A stretch of DNA of 64,000 bases from positions 1 to 64,000 of the forward strand of contig CAMAXX010000001.1 in assembly GCA_945862435.1 (NCBI GenBank), given 5' to 3'. The notes under the pieces were generated by a model. That model did not search any database. It was given only the letters and a program-made list of their open reading frames with translations, and had not been told where the DNA came from. The translations under genes and the position numbers were made by a program. Source of the DNA: Pseudorhodobacter antarcticus (lineage in GTDB: Bacteria; Pseudomonadota; Alphaproteobacteria; Rhodobacterales; Rhodobacteraceae). This document shows positions 18,351 to 28,859 of this stretch, in pieces. Position 1 is the stretch's first letter. Every line of letters starts with the position of its first letter.

Positions 18351-18417
18351 GCCCCTTAAATTCGCGAGAGTTGCCCTAATGAAAGGGTCGCGGGTTCAAA
18401 CCCTGATAGGGGCACCA
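18351..18417 (+). pseudogene. Degenerate tRNA-like sequence with CCA end
   Basis: The 3' part GGGTTCAAACCC...TAGGGGCACCA is a tRNA T-arm, acceptor and CCA. A matching 5' acceptor strand GCCCCTT starts at 18351, but the total is only 67 nt, the D-arm is not recognisable and the would-be anticodon loop (CCCT-AATGAA-AGGG) has six bases. It is best read as a decayed tRNA or an attachment-site scar abutting murD, in the same orientation as tRNA-Thr at 10542. Confidence 0.55.
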
Positions 18418-18440
18418 GATTTTAGTCTGCATCCGGCGCG

Positions 18441-19835
18441 CTACAACCCTGCCACGCGCGCCGCGAAATCGTCGCCGCGTTTTTCAAAATTGGGATACTG
18501 GTCAAACGACGACGCCGCAGGCGCCAGCAGCACCACATCGCCCGCCGTTGCATCGGCCGCCGCAAGTGCAACCGCGCGTTCCATCGTCTCGCAAATCTCA
18601 TAACGGGTATCGCCCAGTTGCAGGGCAAAATCCCGTGCGGAATGGCCGATCAGATACGCCTTAACAACCGTTCCTAAATACGGCGCAAGGGCGGCAATAC
18701 CCCCTTCTTTGCCCATTCCGCCCACAATCCAGCGGATACGGTCAAAGGCTTGAAGCGCTTTGGCCGCACTATCAACATTCGTGGCTTTACTGTCGTTCAC
18801 AAACCGCACGCCGCCCATCTCGCGCACCAATTGGCTGCGGTGCGGCAGGCCTGCGAACTTGTGCAGCGCCGCCTCAATCTCGCGCGGGGCCAGTCCCAGC
18901 GCGCGGGTGGCCGCATAGGCCGCGCAAGCGTTTTGATGGTTATGCGCGCCGGGAAGGCCGTTGATATCGCGCAAATCAATAGATGCTATTTGCTTGCCGC
19001 GCCGCCATTCGGCAAGAAACCCTTTGCGGGCAAACACAGCCCAAGCAAACCCGTCCAGCTTTTGCCCAGATGATATGCGGATCACGCGGTCATCTTGCGC
19101 GTCAGTGGCCAATTGATTTGCCAAAAACACGCCCTCTGCCTCATCCACGCCAATCACGGCGCGATCAGGCCCGCCTTCGGTCAACAGCCGCCGCTTGGCC
19201 GCAAAATACCCGCCCATCCCGCCATGCCTGTCCAAATGGTCGGGCGATAGGTTCGTAAACACTGCCACATCCGGCGTAAGCGCGCGGGCAAGTTCGGTTT
19301 GATAACTGGACAGTTCCAGCACAATTACTTCGCCATCCTGCGGCGGATCGATAGCCAGAACACCCGTTCCGATATTGCCCGCCATCTGCGCAGGGCGGCC
19401 CGTGTGGATTAAAATATGATGGATCAGCGCCGTGGTGGTCGATTTGCCATTGCTTCCCGTCACGCAAACCACGCGCGGGGGCGTATCAAACTCATCCCAC
19501 TCTGCCCCGCCAAAACTGGCAAAGAACAGCCCGATGTCATTGTCCACGGGAATGCCAGCCGCCATCGCCGCTGCGATCACCTTATTGGGGCTGGGGTAAA
19601 GATGCGGAATACCGGGGGATACGATAAGCGCCGCCATCCCATCAAGCGCGCTGGCTTTGCCCAAGTCCGTGCAGACAATCCCTTCCGCTTCGGCCTTGGC
19701 GCGCGCCTCGGCGCTATCATCCCAAGCGCGCAGGTCGGCCCCGCCAGCAACCAGCGCGCGCGCCGTCGCCATCCCCGACCGCCCCAGCCCCAGCACGCCC
19801 ACAACCGCCCCGTCATAGCCTCTAACAGGTATCAT
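18441..19835 (-). CDS. murD: UDP-N-acetylmuramoyl-L-alanine--D-glutamate ligase
   Basis: 464 residues from ATG 19835 (MIPVRGYDG). The N-terminal Rossmann part [16 protein letters not shown] binds UMAG; the ATP loop TGSNGKST is at residues 126-133. The enzyme adds D-Glu to UDP-MurNAc-L-Ala in the cytoplasm. It ends the visible dcw cluster. In most alphaproteobacteria ftsW and murG follow, but here a tRNA-like scar starts 24 bp after the stop and the sugar transport operon lies beyond. Confidence 0.96.
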   Translation of the reverse strand: MIPVRGYDGAVVGVLGLGRSGMATARALVAGGADLRAWDDSAEARAKAEAEGIVCTDLGKASALDGMAALIVSPGIPHLYPSPNKVIAAAMAAGIPVDNDIGLFFASFGGAEWDEFDTPPRVVCVTGSNGKSTTTALIHHILIHTGRPAQMAGNIGTGVLAIDPPQDGEVIVLELSSYQTELARALTPDVAVFTNLSPDHLDRHGGMGGYFAAKRRLLTEGGPDRAVIGVDEAEGVFLANQLATDAQDDRVIRISSGQKLDGFAWAVFARKGFLAEWRRGKQIASIDLRDINGLPGAHNHQNACAAYAATRALGLAPREIEAALHKFAGLPHRSQLVREMGGVRFVNDSKATNVDSAAKALQAFDRIRWIVGGMGKEGGIAALAPYLGTVVKAYLIGHSARDFALQLGDTRYEICETMERAVALAAADATAGDVVLLAPAASSFDQYPNFEKRGDDFAARVAGL

Positions 19836-19900
19836 CCACGCCCCCTTATTTAAACAGAGAGATACCCGCCAGAGTGCCAAAGGAAAAGGCCAAACCTGTC

Positions 19901-19961
19901 TGCTTTCGAGCTCAACAAATATCCTGAGGGGGTGCGCGAAACGAGGGGGGCGCGCGCCCCC
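19901..19961 (-). repeat. Intergenic hairpin/GGATATTT element, copy 4
   Basis: On the minus strand: G/C hairpin GGGGG-CGCGCG-CCCCCC, TCGTTTCGCGCA, CCCCCTCAGGATATTT and a tail TGAGCTCGAAAGCA that has drifted from the GAGTTAGGAAG form. It lies between the HdeA-like gene and murD. Confidence 0.65.
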
Positions 19962-20112
19962 TTCTCAAAGTCTGAAAACTTCAGCGAAAGGCCAATTTCA
20001 TATTTGTTTTCTGCTGAACTCGTCAAGATCAGTGCCCCAACGTCGCAGAATTTTCGGCCCACCTAGCTAATTTGTCCGCGCAGTTTTGATAATCGCGCGG
20101 ACAACGGCGCGA

Positions 20113-20391
20113 TTACATCTTTTTCATCAGGGCATCCATTGCCATCATGTCATCATGGCCTTCGCAGCCCGTCATCACAGTCTCGCCCGCCGTTTTCATC
20201 GCGTCGTCGTCCATCGCCATCGTGGCATCGGGGCCTGCTTTATGCATCATGTCCACCGCCTTCATCATGCCGTCTTTGTCCAGTTTGCTAAACTCGGCGC
20301 AGGTCATTTTGGCAGGATCCATCATTGCATCGGCAAAGGCGGGGGCAGCAAGCAAACCAAAAGCAGCAAGGGCAAGATAAGTGGTTTTCAT
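20113..20391 (-). CDS. HdeA-like periplasmic protein
   Basis: 92 residues from ATG 20391. The signal peptide MKTTYLALAAFGLLAAPAFA is followed by a Met/Asp-rich mature domain of about 72 residues with two Cys (MTCAEF and TGCEGH). This matches the HdeA/HdeB acid-stress chaperone fold, whose two Cys form a disulfide. The Met-rich composition (many MM and MD pairs) is unusual and could reflect metal or oxidant exposure. It is inserted between mraY and murD, on the same strand, with gaps of 126 and 277 bp, so it is probably a separate transcription unit. Confidence 0.65.
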   Translation of the reverse strand: MKTTYLALAAFGLLAAPAFADAMMDPAKMTCAEFSKLDKDGMMKAVDMMHKAGPDATMAMDDDAMKTAGETVMTGCEGHDDMMAMDALMKKM

Positions 20392-20442
20392 GTTTTTCTC
20401 CAAGGGTTAGCGCACATCGCGCCCCACATCCCTAGCAAAGAG

Positions 20443-20452
20443 TGTGATCACA
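20443..20452. promoter_or_regulatory. Short palindrome upstream of the HdeA-like gene
   Basis: TGTGATCACA, a perfect 10-bp palindrome 52 bp before the start codon. It lacks the 6-bp spacer of a Crp/Fnr site, so the binding factor, if any, is unknown. Confidence 0.25.
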
Positions 20453-20517
20453 TGTGCATCACGCCTGCGTGCGCGCGCAAGAATGTGAAGCGTTCGGCAG
20501 AAAAAGTGATTTGCCGA

Positions 20518-21600
20518 TTACCGCACTTTTAGCGTCGCCAGCCCGATCATAGCCAAAATCAGCGAGATAATCCAAAACCGAATAACAATCTGCGGCTCTG
20601 CCCAGCCCTTTTTCTCGAAATGGTGGTGGATCGGAGCCATCAGGAACACGCGTTTTCCCGTGCGTTTGAAATAGGCCACTTGGATAATCACCGAAAGCGC
20701 CTCAACCACGAACAAACCGCCGACAACGGCCAGAACGATCTCGTGCTTGGTGCAAACGGCGATGGCCCCCAAAGCCCCGCCAAGCGCAAGGCTGCCGGTA
20801 TCGCCCATGAACACAGCCGCAGGCGGCGCGTTATACCACAAAAACCCCAATCCCGCGCCAAACAGGGCGGATGCAAAAATCAACAACTCCCCCGTGCCCG
20901 GCACATAATGCACGCCCAGATATTCGGTGAAATTGGCATTGCCGACCACATAGGCAATAATGCCAAGCGTGCCCGCTGCAATCATCACAGGCATAATCGC
21001 AAGCCCGTCCAGCCCATCGGTCAGATTAACTGCATTGGCAGAACCCACAATCACAACCATGCCAAAGGGCAGGAAAAACCACGACAGGTTGACCAGAACA
21101 TCTTTGAACAGTGGCACAGCGAGGTGGTAAGACAGATCAGCGGGATGAAAGGCAGACGCAGCATAAGTGGCCATCAGCGCAATCGCCAGCCCAGCGGCCA
21201 TGCGCACGCGGCCAGATACACCTTTGGTGTTTTGCTTGGACACTTTGGCATAATCATCGGCAAAGCCAATCAGGCCAAAGGCAATTGTCACCATCACCAC
21301 AATCCACACATAAGGGCTGTCCAAACGCGCCCACAGCAAGGTTGCCACCATCAACGCCGACAAAATCAGCAGCCCCCCCATCGTGGGCGTGCCTGCTTTG
21401 GAAAAATGGCTCTCTGGCCCATCGTCGCGGATAGGTTGGCCCTTGCCCTGCTTGCGCCGCAGCATGTCAATCAGCGGGCGGCCAAAGACAAAGCCAAAGA
21501 CCAGCGCGGTGACAAAGGCCATACCTGCGCGAAAGCTGATATAGCGGAAAAGGTTGAAAAAATCGCCGCCATCTGAAAATTCGGCCAGCCAATAGAACAT
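20518..21600 (-). CDS. mraY: Phospho-N-acetylmuramoyl-pentapeptide transferase
   Basis: 360 residues, ten predicted membrane helices. Catalytic aspartates lie in [11 protein letters not shown] and in the [10 protein letters not shown] loop, and the HHHFEKKGW motif is near the C-terminus, all diagnostic of MraY. It transfers phospho-MurNAc-pentapeptide to undecaprenyl phosphate to make lipid I at the inner membrane. Its ATG shares one base with the murF stop (TAATG), so translation is coupled. Confidence 0.97.
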   Translation of the reverse strand: MFYWLAEFSDGGDFFNLFRYISFRAGMAFVTALVFGFVFGRPLIDMLRRKQGKGQPIRDDGPESHFSKAGTPTMGGLLILSALMVATLLWARLDSPYVWIVVMVTIAFGLIGFADDYAKVSKQNTKGVSGRVRMAAGLAIALMATYAASAFHPADLSYHLAVPLFKDVLVNLSWFFLPFGMVVIVGSANAVNLTDGLDGLAIMPVMIAAGTLGIIAYVVGNANFTEYLGVHYVPGTGELLIFASALFGAGLGFLWYNAPPAAVFMGDTGSLALGGALGAIAVCTKHEIVLAVVGGLFVVEALSVIIQVAYFKRTGKRVFLMAPIHHHFEKKGWAEPQIVIRFWIISLILAMIGLATLKVR

Positions 21601-23048
21601 TACGCTTCTCCTTTATCGATAGGTGCTGACTGCCCCAATTTACGCAGGGCGTCAACAATAAGCGCGCATTTCGTGCCCTTGGATGATTTGACCAAAACAA
21701 TATCGCCCGCATCAATCAGGCCCCGCGCCCGCGCGGTCAGATCGCCTGCCTGTGCCACCCATTCGCCGCGTTTTGCGCGCGGCAAAGCCTGCCACAGCGC
21801 CTGCATCCGCTGGCCAACACAATGCACGGTATCAATAGTTTCAAGGGCGGGGTGCGCGGCAATGGCGGAATGCAGCGCCATCTCGTCTGGCCCCAATTCC
21901 AACATATCGCCCAGCACCGCAATGCGCCGTCCGTTGCCCACGCGGCCAACATCGTGTTTGGGACTTGAAGCTGCCAGCACATCTAACGCCGCAGCCATCG
22001 AGGCGGGGTTGGCGTTAAAAGCATCATCCAGCAGTTCAAACGAAAGCCCTTCAATCACATCCATTACAATCGTCTCGCGCCCGCCGCGCCCCGCAGGCGG
22101 GCACCATGCACCAAGATCGTTCAGCGCGATCATCCGGTCCAGCCCCAAAGCATCTGATACCGCAACGGCCCCCAAAGCGTTCGCCGCAAAATGCGCGCCC
22201 ATCACTGACAGTTTAAACAGCATCGGGCGGGCTTTATGCACCGCCTGCACCACTGTTGCACCATTGGCAAAGGCGGTGCGCATCAGAACATAATCGGCAG
22301 ACGGGGCAGCGCCAAAGGTTACGATCTGCCCGTCCACCGCGCGGGCCTTGGCCAGCAGAATATCTGAGAGTTCGGGCGCAAGATCGCCGCCAATGGGCAG
22401 CACAGCAACGCCGCCCACGCGCAGCCCATCCAGAATGCTGGCCTTTTCTTGGGCAATATCTGCAAGACTGCCAAAAGCCTGCAAATGCGCGGCCGCAACC
22501 GTGGTAATCATCGCCACATCCAAACGCGCCATGCGGGCAAGCGGGGCAATCTCGCCAGGATTGCTCATGCCAATTTCGATCACCGCAAAATCGGCGTCCT
22601 CAGGCATTCGCGCCAAGGTCAAAGGCACGCCCCAATGGTTGTTGTAACTGGCTTCGGCGGCGTGAACGCGGCCCTGCCCGCCCAAAATGCTGCGCAGCAT
22701 TTCTTTGGTCGATGTTTTGCCGACCGATCCCGTCACCCCCACCACCCGCGCCGATGTGCGCGCACGGGCAAAGCGGCCAAGCCCTTCTAATCCTTGTAGA
22801 ACGTCAGGCACTAACAACAGGCGCGGATCATCAGACATCCCTTCGGGAATGCGCGAGATCAGCGCCGCTGCCGCCCCCTTGTCCAAAGCTGCGCGCACAA
22901 AGTCATGCCCGTCCCGCTCGGCCTTTAGGGCGATAAACAGATCGCCCACCGCCAACGTGCGGGTGTCAATCGAAACGCCCGTGGCCAGCCAATCGCCCGC
23001 CGTTATCCCGCCTGTCGCGCGCGCCGCATCTACCGCCGTCCACATCAT
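21600..23048 (-). CDS. murF: UDP-MurNAc-tripeptide--D-Ala-D-Ala ligase
   Basis: 482 residues. The Mur ligase ATP loop [14 protein letters not shown] and the downstream [12 protein letters not shown] motif identify MurF. It adds D-Ala-D-Ala to complete the UDP-MurNAc-pentapeptide. ATG 23048 overlaps the murE stop by 4 bp (ATGA); a second ATG follows at once. It belongs to the dcw operon. Confidence 0.96.
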   Translation of the reverse strand: MMWTAVDAARATGGITAGDWLATGVSIDTRTLAVGDLFIALKAERDGHDFVRAALDKGAAAALISRIPEGMSDDPRLLLVPDVLQGLEGLGRFARARTSARVVGVTGSVGKTSTKEMLRSILGGQGRVHAAEASYNNHWGVPLTLARMPEDADFAVIEIGMSNPGEIAPLARMARLDVAMITTVAAAHLQAFGSLADIAQEKASILDGLRVGGVAVLPIGGDLAPELSDILLAKARAVDGQIVTFGAAPSADYVLMRTAFANGATVVQAVHKARPMLFKLSVMGAHFAANALGAVAVSDALGLDRMIALNDLGAWCPPAGRGGRETIVMDVIEGLSFELLDDAFNANPASMAAALDVLAASSPKHDVGRVGNGRRIAVLGDMLELGPDEMALHSAIAAHPALETIDTVHCVGQRMQALWQALPRAKRGEWVAQAGDLTARARGLIDAGDIVLVKSSKGTKCALIVDALRKLGQSAPIDKGEA

Positions 23049-24538
23049 ATCACCCCATCCAGCGCGGCAATCGCAAGGCTTGCCTGTTCGACATCGTCAA
23101 AGGGGTAAACCGTGGTGCCAAGCGTCTGGCCCACCTCATGCCCTTTGCCTGCAATCAGCAGCGCGTCCCCCGCCCCCAGCGCATCAACCCCGCGCAAAAT
23201 TGCTTCGGCGCGGTCGCCAACTTCGCGCGCATTGGGGCAAGCGGCCAAAATAGCGGCGCGAATGGCAGCGGGGTCTTCGCTGCGCGGGTTATCATCGGTG
23301 ACAATCTGCATATCGCTGTGGCGCGCAGCGGCCTCGCCCATCAAAGGCCGCTTGGTGGTGTCGCGGTCGCCGCCCGCGCCAAACACAACCACAATGCGCC
23401 CCATCACATGCGGACGCAGGGCTTTGGCCGCGGTGGCAATCGCATCGGGCGTATGGGCATAATCGACAAAGACAGATGCGCCATTCTTGCGCCGCCCCGC
23501 CAACTGCATCCGCCCGCGCACGCCGGTCAACTGCGGCAACACCGCCATCACCTCGCCCACAGCGCCGCCTGCACCAATGACCAGCCCCGCCGCCAGCGCA
23601 ACGTTTTCGGCCTGAAACCCGCCGATCAAGTTCAGGCGCACCTGAAAGGGCCGCCCTTCCCATGCCAGCCTCAGATCCTGCCCATTGGCATCAAACCGCT
23701 GGCCCATAATTTGCAGCGAGGCCGCATCATCCGCGCCCACAGTAATCACCCGCTGTCCGCGCGCGGCGGCAATCTCGGCCACCTCTATGCCCCTTGGATC
23801 GTTTATGTTGACCACGGCCACCCCATCTTCGGGCAAAACACGGCTAAATAGCGCAGCTTTGGCCGCAAAATAGGCGTCGAATGTTTTGTGATAATCCAAA
23901 TGATCTTGGCTGAAATTGGTGAAACCCGCCGCGCGCAGATGCACCCCATCCATGCGGTGCTGATCTAATCCGTGCGATGACGCCTCCATCGCGCCGTGGG
24001 TCACCCCTTCGCCCGCTGCGCGGGCCAGCAGCGCGTGCAGCGTAATCGGGTCGGGCGTGGTATGCGCCGATGGGGCAGATAGCGCGCCCTCTATCCCCGT
24101 TGTGCCTATATTAATGGCGCTATGCCCCAGCGCGGCCCAAATTTGGCGGGCAAATGTCGCGACAGAAGTTTTGCCATTCGTCCCCGTCACCGCCACCATC
24201 ACGACTGGCTGCGCGCCAAACCACAGCGCGGCCGCGCGCGCAAGCGCCTCGCGCGGATCATTCAGCACAACCAGCGCAGCGTGGCTGCCCGCCAGCGCCG
24301 CTGCCGCAATTTCCGCACCAGCAGGGTCGGTCAAAACAGCCGCCGCACCATTTTGCAAAACCTGCGCAATATACTGCGCGCCATGCGAATGGCTGCCCGC
24401 AAGCGCGGCAAACAGTGCCCCCTGCCCTGCCAAGCGGCTGTCTGTGGCAAGGCCGGTAATCAAAGGATTGCGCCCTGCACGTGCCGTCAGGCCCAAATCG
24501 GATAGCCGCTTTGTTGCGGGGGGTTGGATATCGATCAT
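23045..24538 (-). CDS. murE: UDP-MurNAc-dipeptide--2,6-diaminopimelate ligase
   Basis: 497 residues from ATG 24538 (MIDIQPPATKRLSDLGL); the frame is open eight codons further upstream without a better start. The ATP loop VTGTNGKTS and the substrate motif DDNPRSEDP are present; DNPR selects meso-diaminopimelate over lysine. The protein acts in the cytoplasm between MurD and MurF. It lies 33 bp after ftsI and overlaps murF by 4 bp. Confidence 0.96.
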   Translation of the reverse strand: MIDIQPPATKRLSDLGLTARAGRNPLITGLATDSRLAGQGALFAALAGSHSHGAQYIAQVLQNGAAAVLTDPAGAEIAAAALAGSHAALVVLNDPREALARAAALWFGAQPVVMVAVTGTNGKTSVATFARQIWAALGHSAINIGTTGIEGALSAPSAHTTPDPITLHALLARAAGEGVTHGAMEASSHGLDQHRMDGVHLRAAGFTNFSQDHLDYHKTFDAYFAAKAALFSRVLPEDGVAVVNINDPRGIEVAEIAAARGQRVITVGADDAASLQIMGQRFDANGQDLRLAWEGRPFQVRLNLIGGFQAENVALAAGLVIGAGGAVGEVMAVLPQLTGVRGRMQLAGRRKNGASVFVDYAHTPDAIATAAKALRPHVMGRIVVVFGAGGDRDTTKRPLMGEAAARHSDMQIVTDDNPRSEDPAAIRAAILAACPNAREVGDRAEAILRGVDALGAGDALLIAGKGHEVGQTLGTTVYPFDDVEQASLAIAALDGVI

Positions 24539-24571
24539 GCTAAATCCTGCCAGTCTGCGCAAACGACTGCG

Positions 24572-26359
24572 CTAATTGCTCACGGGCAGTATCGCATTTT
24601 TCGCGGCAGGTTCAACCAATGGCCGCAGCCCCAGCAATGGTGCAGTGCGGCGGATGATTTCCGCGGCCACCGGAACCGCCGTCCAACCCGCCGTCCGCTT
24701 AACCGTTGCCCCCGAGGTTTCGACAGGCTCATCCAGCGTAACGATCAGCACATATTTTGGGTCAGATATGGGGAAAACCGCAGCAAAGGTATTTATCACC
24801 TTATCCTCATAGTACCCGCCGCCCTTTTTCACTTTATCCGCCGTGCCCGTCTTACCGCCCACCTCATAGCCTGCAACTTCACCAAAGCTTGCGGTGCCTT
24901 CGGTGACCACGCGGCGCAGCATGGTCATCGATTCATCTGCCGCCGCTTCGGACAACACCTGCGGGCCATTATAGGGCGAGTCCCGATGCAAAATTGTAGG
25001 CTTTACCAAACGCCCCCCATTGGCCAGCGTGGCATAGGCCGCCGCAATGTTCATCGGGCTGCCCGAAATGCCGTGGCCATAAGATGCCGTGATTGTCACA
25101 AGTTCAGTCCAACGATCTGGGCGCAGTGGCCGCGCAGATGGCGCTTCGATCAACTCAACAGGCGAAGGGTCAAACAGTCCAAGTGCCTTCAAAAACGCCT
25201 GCTGCCTCTCAGCGCCAATCATAAGCCCGATATGCGCAGAGCCGACATTGGACGATTTCGCAATAACATCAGATACTGAAAGCAAAGGGCCATAATTTTT
25301 ACCTTCAAACTCCTCTATCTTATGTTTGCCCCAAATCATGGGTGCATTGGCATCCACCATCGAGCCGGGGTTCAGCAGACCCAAATCCATGGCCTGCGCG
25401 GCAGCAAAGATTTTGAAGATCGATCCAAGTTCGTAAACGCCCTGCACAGCGCGGTTGAACAGCGGGCTGTCATCGGGGTTGCCAGAGGTGGGGTTGGCAG
25501 GCCGATCATTGGGATCGAACGTTGGCCCCGCGGCCAGCGCCACTATCTCGCCCGTCTGCACCTCCATCAAAATCGCAGCGCCGCCTTTGGCCGACAGCAT
25601 CGAAATGCCCGTTTGCAGCACTTCCTCAACCGTGGTCTGCACCGTCAAATCCAGCGACAGAACCAGCGGCTTGCCCGCCGAGGCAGGGTCGCGAAGCCGC
25701 CCGTCCATTGCCTTTTCCACGCCCGCCACGCCGATAACTTCGGCGCTGTCCACGCCTTCCTGGCCAAAGCCGGCCCCGCCCAAAACATGCGCTGCAAGCT
25801 GTCCGTTGGGGTATAGCCGCATCTCGCGCGCGCCAAACAGCAGGCCCGGATCACCAATTTCATGCACCAATTGCATCTGTTCTGGCGACAGCGTGCGGCG
25901 CACCCACAAAAAGCTGCGCCCATCGGTCATACGGCGCAGCAGCGCGGCCTCGTCCAATTCAGGGAAAAGCGCCGCCAGTTTGCTCGCCACATTGGGCGGA
26001 TCGACCAAATCGCGGGTTTGCACATACAGCGCATGGGTCGATAGGTTGGTGGCCAGCACATTGCCATTACGATCCACAATATCTGCGCGGCTGGCATTGA
26101 TGCTGGGGCCAATTTGCGCCAATCGCGGCTCGGCAGGCTCGGACGCGGCCAGTTTACCCATTTGCAGCGCAATCAGCGCGTAGGCCGAAAAAAACGCCGC
26201 CGCCAGCAGGAATATCCGCATTTGCGACTGGTTGCGCTGTGCCTCGCGCATCGATTGATGCCGCAGCGCTAGGTTTTCTTGTTCGATCCGATCAGGATTC
26301 GCACCGCTGGCGCGAGCCTGCAAAATTCGGGCAAGGGGGCGAAGGGGAATACGGGTCAT
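24572..26359 (-). CDS. ftsI: Division-specific peptidoglycan transpeptidase (penicillin-binding protein 3)
   Basis: 595 residues. A cytoplasmic tail, one membrane helix (about residues 48-68), a PBP dimerisation domain and a C-terminal transpeptidase with SIFK (Ser313-Lys316), SSN (369-371) and KTG (503-505). It cross-links septal peptidoglycan in the divisome. Its start overlaps the ftsL stop by 4 bp. Confidence 0.96.
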   Translation of the reverse strand: MTRIPLRPLARILQARASGANPDRIEQENLALRHQSMREAQRNQSQMRIFLLAAAFFSAYALIALQMGKLAASEPAEPRLAQIGPSINASRADIVDRNGNVLATNLSTHALYVQTRDLVDPPNVASKLAALFPELDEAALLRRMTDGRSFLWVRRTLSPEQMQLVHEIGDPGLLFGAREMRLYPNGQLAAHVLGGAGFGQEGVDSAEVIGVAGVEKAMDGRLRDPASAGKPLVLSLDLTVQTTVEEVLQTGISMLSAKGGAAILMEVQTGEIVALAAGPTFDPNDRPANPTSGNPDDSPLFNRAVQGVYELGSIFKIFAAAQAMDLGLLNPGSMVDANAPMIWGKHKIEEFEGKNYGPLLSVSDVIAKSSNVGSAHIGLMIGAERQQAFLKALGLFDPSPVELIEAPSARPLRPDRWTELVTITASYGHGISGSPMNIAAAYATLANGGRLVKPTILHRDSPYNGPQVLSEAAADESMTMLRRVVTEGTASFGEVAGYEVGGKTGTADKVKKGGGYYEDKVINTFAAVFPISDPKYVLIVTLDEPVETSGATVKRTAGWTAVPVAAEIIRRTAPLLGLRPLVEPAAKNAILPVSN

Positions 26360-26736
26360 GGCTGTCCTTCTGGCGCGTCAGCGGCGGGCTGCGCGGGCGC
26401 GCTGAGGCCCTGTTCCAAACTTGTATCTGGCGGGCCAAGCAGCGCATCTGGCGCAGGATAGGCAATGTCAGATGCCGCCCCAAACTGGGTCGGTTCCATC
26501 GGGAACAGGCCCAAGCGGTCAAAATTCAATGTCACCAATTCGCGCAAACGATCTGGGCGGTTCAAATAGGCCCACTCGGCGCGCTGCACCGCCAAAGATT
26601 CGCGCAAAAGCGCAATTTCGTTCTGTAGATCAGACACTTGGCGCAAGGCGTTTTGCGTGGCATAGTTTTCGCGGTAGGCCCATGAGCCCAAACCAATCAG
26701 CACCAAAAATCCCAAAACGTAAATGATAGGGCGCAT
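26356..26736 (-). CDS. ftsL: Cell division protein FtsL
   Basis: 126 residues: a short cytoplasmic N-terminus, one membrane helix (about residues 4-20), a coiled coil (VSDLQNEIALLRESLAVQ) and a Pro/Ala-rich C-terminal tail. Size, topology and position between rsmH and ftsI identify it; FtsL sequences are otherwise poorly conserved. It would form the FtsQLB divisome subcomplex. Its ATG shares a base with the rsmH stop (TAATG). Confidence 0.88.
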   Translation of the reverse strand: MRPIIYVLGFLVLIGLGSWAYRENYATQNALRQVSDLQNEIALLRESLAVQRAEWAYLNRPDRLRELVTLNFDRLGLFPMEPTQFGAASDIAYPAPDALLGPPDTSLEQGLSAPAQPAADAPEGQP

Positions 26737-27758
26737 TACCGACGCCCCCTGACGGGCCCGCTTTCGGGCAATTGCGGCGCATCCAACTCTGCGCCCGCCA
26801 GCGCCTGCGCAGGGGCATCCGTGCGCCGCGCCACCCTCAGTTTGGCCGACCGCGCACGGGGGTTTTCGGCGAGTTCGCCGTCATCAGGGCCAATAACTTT
26901 GCGCGTGACCAGTTCAAACCGCGCCGTAGTTTTGCCCGCCTCGGGCGCATAACGGTTGGTATTGGGCGCATCCCCCGATGCCGTTTGGAAAAACCGCTTG
27001 ACCACGCGGTCTTCCAGCGAATGAAAGGTGACAACTGCCAGCAGCCCGCCCGGCTTTAGCGCCCGCTCGGCCGCCGACAGCGCCGCAACAAGCTGGTCAA
27101 ACTCGCCGTTTACTGCAATGCGCAGCGCCTGAAAGCTGCGCGTGGCGGGATGGCTTTGGCCAGGTTTCGGGCGCGGCAGGCATTTGGCGATAATCTCGGC
27201 CAATTCCAGCGTGCGCGTAATGGGCGCGCGGGCGCGGGCATCAATAATGGCGCGGGCAATGCGCCGCGCGGCGCGTTCCTCGCCAAAATGAAATAAAATA
27301 TCCGCCAGCGCAGATTCGGAAGCAGTCGTCACCATATCCGCCGCCGAAGGGCCGCTTTGCCCCATGCGCATATCCAGCGGGCCGTCTTTTTGAAACGAAA
27401 ACCCGCGCTGCGCCTGATCGATCTGCATCGAAGACACACCCAAATCCAGCACAACGCCGTCCAAACTTTCGCCCGCCAGCGTATCAAGGTTGGAAAACGT
27501 GCCCAGCACCAGTGACAGTCGGCTGCCAAATTCGGCCTGCATTGCAGCAGCGGCGGCTATCGCTGTCTCATCGCGGTCAATGCCAATCACCTTTGCCGCA
27601 CCCGCGTTCAGCAGCCCGCGCGTGTACCCGCCCGCACCAAAAGTGCCGTCCAGCCAAACCCCCGCCACTGGGGCCACAGCCACAAGCAGGGGGTGCAGCA
27701 AAACAGGAATATGCGGGGCGCGCGCAGGATCACGGGCTGGCGCAAGCGGCATGCCCAT
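26736..27758 (-). CDS. rsmH: 16S rRNA (cytosine-1402-N4) methyltransferase
   Basis: 340 residues from ATG 27758, which overlaps the mraZ stop (TGATG); an upstream TTG in frame is less likely. The SAM-binding [11 protein letters not shown] and [15 protein letters not shown] motifs are diagnostic of RsmH/MraW. It methylates C1402 in the ribosomal P site. It is the second gene of the dcw operon. Confidence 0.96.
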   Translation of the reverse strand: MGMPLAPARDPARAPHIPVLLHPLLVAVAPVAGVWLDGTFGAGGYTRGLLNAGAAKVIGIDRDETAIAAAAAMQAEFGSRLSLVLGTFSNLDTLAGESLDGVVLDLGVSSMQIDQAQRGFSFQKDGPLDMRMGQSGPSAADMVTTASESALADILFHFGEERAARRIARAIIDARARAPITRTLELAEIIAKCLPRPKPGQSHPATRSFQALRIAVNGEFDQLVAALSAAERALKPGGLLAVVTFHSLEDRVVKRFFQTASGDAPNTNRYAPEAGKTTARFELVTRKVIGPDDGELAENPRARSAKLRVARRTDAPAQALAGAELDAPQLPESGPVRGRR

Positions 27759-28279
27759 CAACCCGCCCTCGCCGCCCTGCCAACCAAGGCCAAAGGATCA
27801 ACACCATCATCATCGTCATCGCCAAATTCAGCGTCATAGACCGCGCGGCGATACAATTTAAAGCGGTTGGTATAGCCTGCAAAGGCAGCCTCGCCCGCGC
27901 TATCACCATCGTCAAAGCCCATCTTTGCGCGCACTTTGGCGGGCAATACGATCCGCCCGTCAGGTTCAATCTCCACCATAACCGACCGCGAAATCAAATC
28001 CCGCTCTGCGCGGTCGCGATCAGGCGATCCCAGTTCCATCGCTTCGATCTTTTGCGCCAGCGCATCTGCGCCCGCTTTGGAATAACATTCCACGAAATTG
28101 CGCTTCGCCCCGCCGTAAACCATGTAAACGCGGGGGCGGGGAAATTCGGGCGATGAAGGGTCTTCAGCCTCCAGAATGCGGCGAAAAGCGGCGGGTATGG
28201 ATACCCGCGCTTTGGCATCTACCTTCTGGTAGAACTCGCCTCTGAACGCCTCGCTGGCCACGGCCAGTGCTCCTATCAT
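27758..28279 (-). CDS. mraZ: Transcriptional regulator MraZ
   Basis: 173 residues with two AbrB-like swapped-hairpin domains ([21 protein letters not shown] near the start, [16 protein letters not shown] later). It starts the dcw operon, as in most bacteria, where MraZ represses or tunes its own promoter. The acidic run DDDDDG near the C-terminus is a lineage-specific tail. I did not find an unambiguous set of evenly spaced TGGG MraZ boxes upstream. Confidence 0.94.
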   Translation of the reverse strand: MIGALAVASEAFRGEFYQKVDAKARVSIPAAFRRILEAEDPSSPEFPRPRVYMVYGGAKRNFVECYSKAGADALAQKIEAMELGSPDRDRAERDLISRSVMVEIEPDGRIVLPAKVRAKMGFDDGDSAGEAAFAGYTNRFKLYRRAVYDAEFGDDDDDGVDPLALVGRAARAG

Positions 28280-28795
28280 CTGGGGCCAAGTTTGAAACCT
28301 TGGGCCCCGAAAAAGAAAAGACGGGCCGAGCTGCTGCCACTGCTCGACCCGTCGCCTGTCCCATCGCTGGGCGTCCTGCTGCGCCGACCATCTGGGGAAT
28401 GATGTCTGCTCGCCAGCGCGCCGGATCTAAATATCGGAAAGGCGGATGCCTGTATGAAAACTGCCTCAGATTTTTTTCGGTTTACGGGGTCTTGTGCGCC
28501 CCTTACCTGTCTTTGCCGCTTTCCGATGTAATATCTATGCCATGGGCCTACATGGGATGCAATGGGTTTTTTTGGGAAAATGCGGAATATCTGGTTTACA
28601 GCAAGCAGTTAGCACAACATATAGCATCATAAAAATCAATATATCGGCCATTATTGGCCTATATTAGGCATTTTAACGCTATATCTAGTAAGTCACCCTT
28701 GACGAAAATTATTTCTCTTTTTTGGGCATCTGGCCCATTAGCCCCGAAAATCCCTACACCGCATGGCCATCTGCCGCAGACTAAGCGCCGATTCA
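28280..28795. promoter_or_regulatory. dcw promoter/leader region
   Basis: About 515 bp upstream of mraZ without a credible gene. The part near mraZ is GC-rich; the distal part (about 28480-28740) is AT-rich. It contains the imperfect palindrome ATATCGGCCA-TTATTGGCC-TATAT around 28640-28665. The main dcw promoter should lie here; I could not place -35/-10 elements with confidence. Confidence 0.45.
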
Positions 28796-28825
28796 AACAA
28801 AAAATCGGGCACAAGGCCCGATTTT
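28796..28825 (-). terminator. Rho-independent terminator of mrp
   Basis: AAAATCGGGC-ACAAG-GCCCGATTTT, ten perfect pairs; on the minus strand it is followed by TTTTTTGTTT. It starts 35 bp after the mrp stop. Confidence 0.88.
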
Positions 28826-28859
28826 CCATCTCCATCCCATGAATTCCCAGCTTGCCCCG

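Noticed and set aside
18351..18417. Functional tRNA gene
   Set aside because: Only 67 nt, no D-arm and a six-base anticodon loop; kept as a remnant.
20443..20452. Crp/Fnr site at TGTGATCACA
   Set aside because: The half-sites have no spacer, unlike TGTGA-N6-TCACA.
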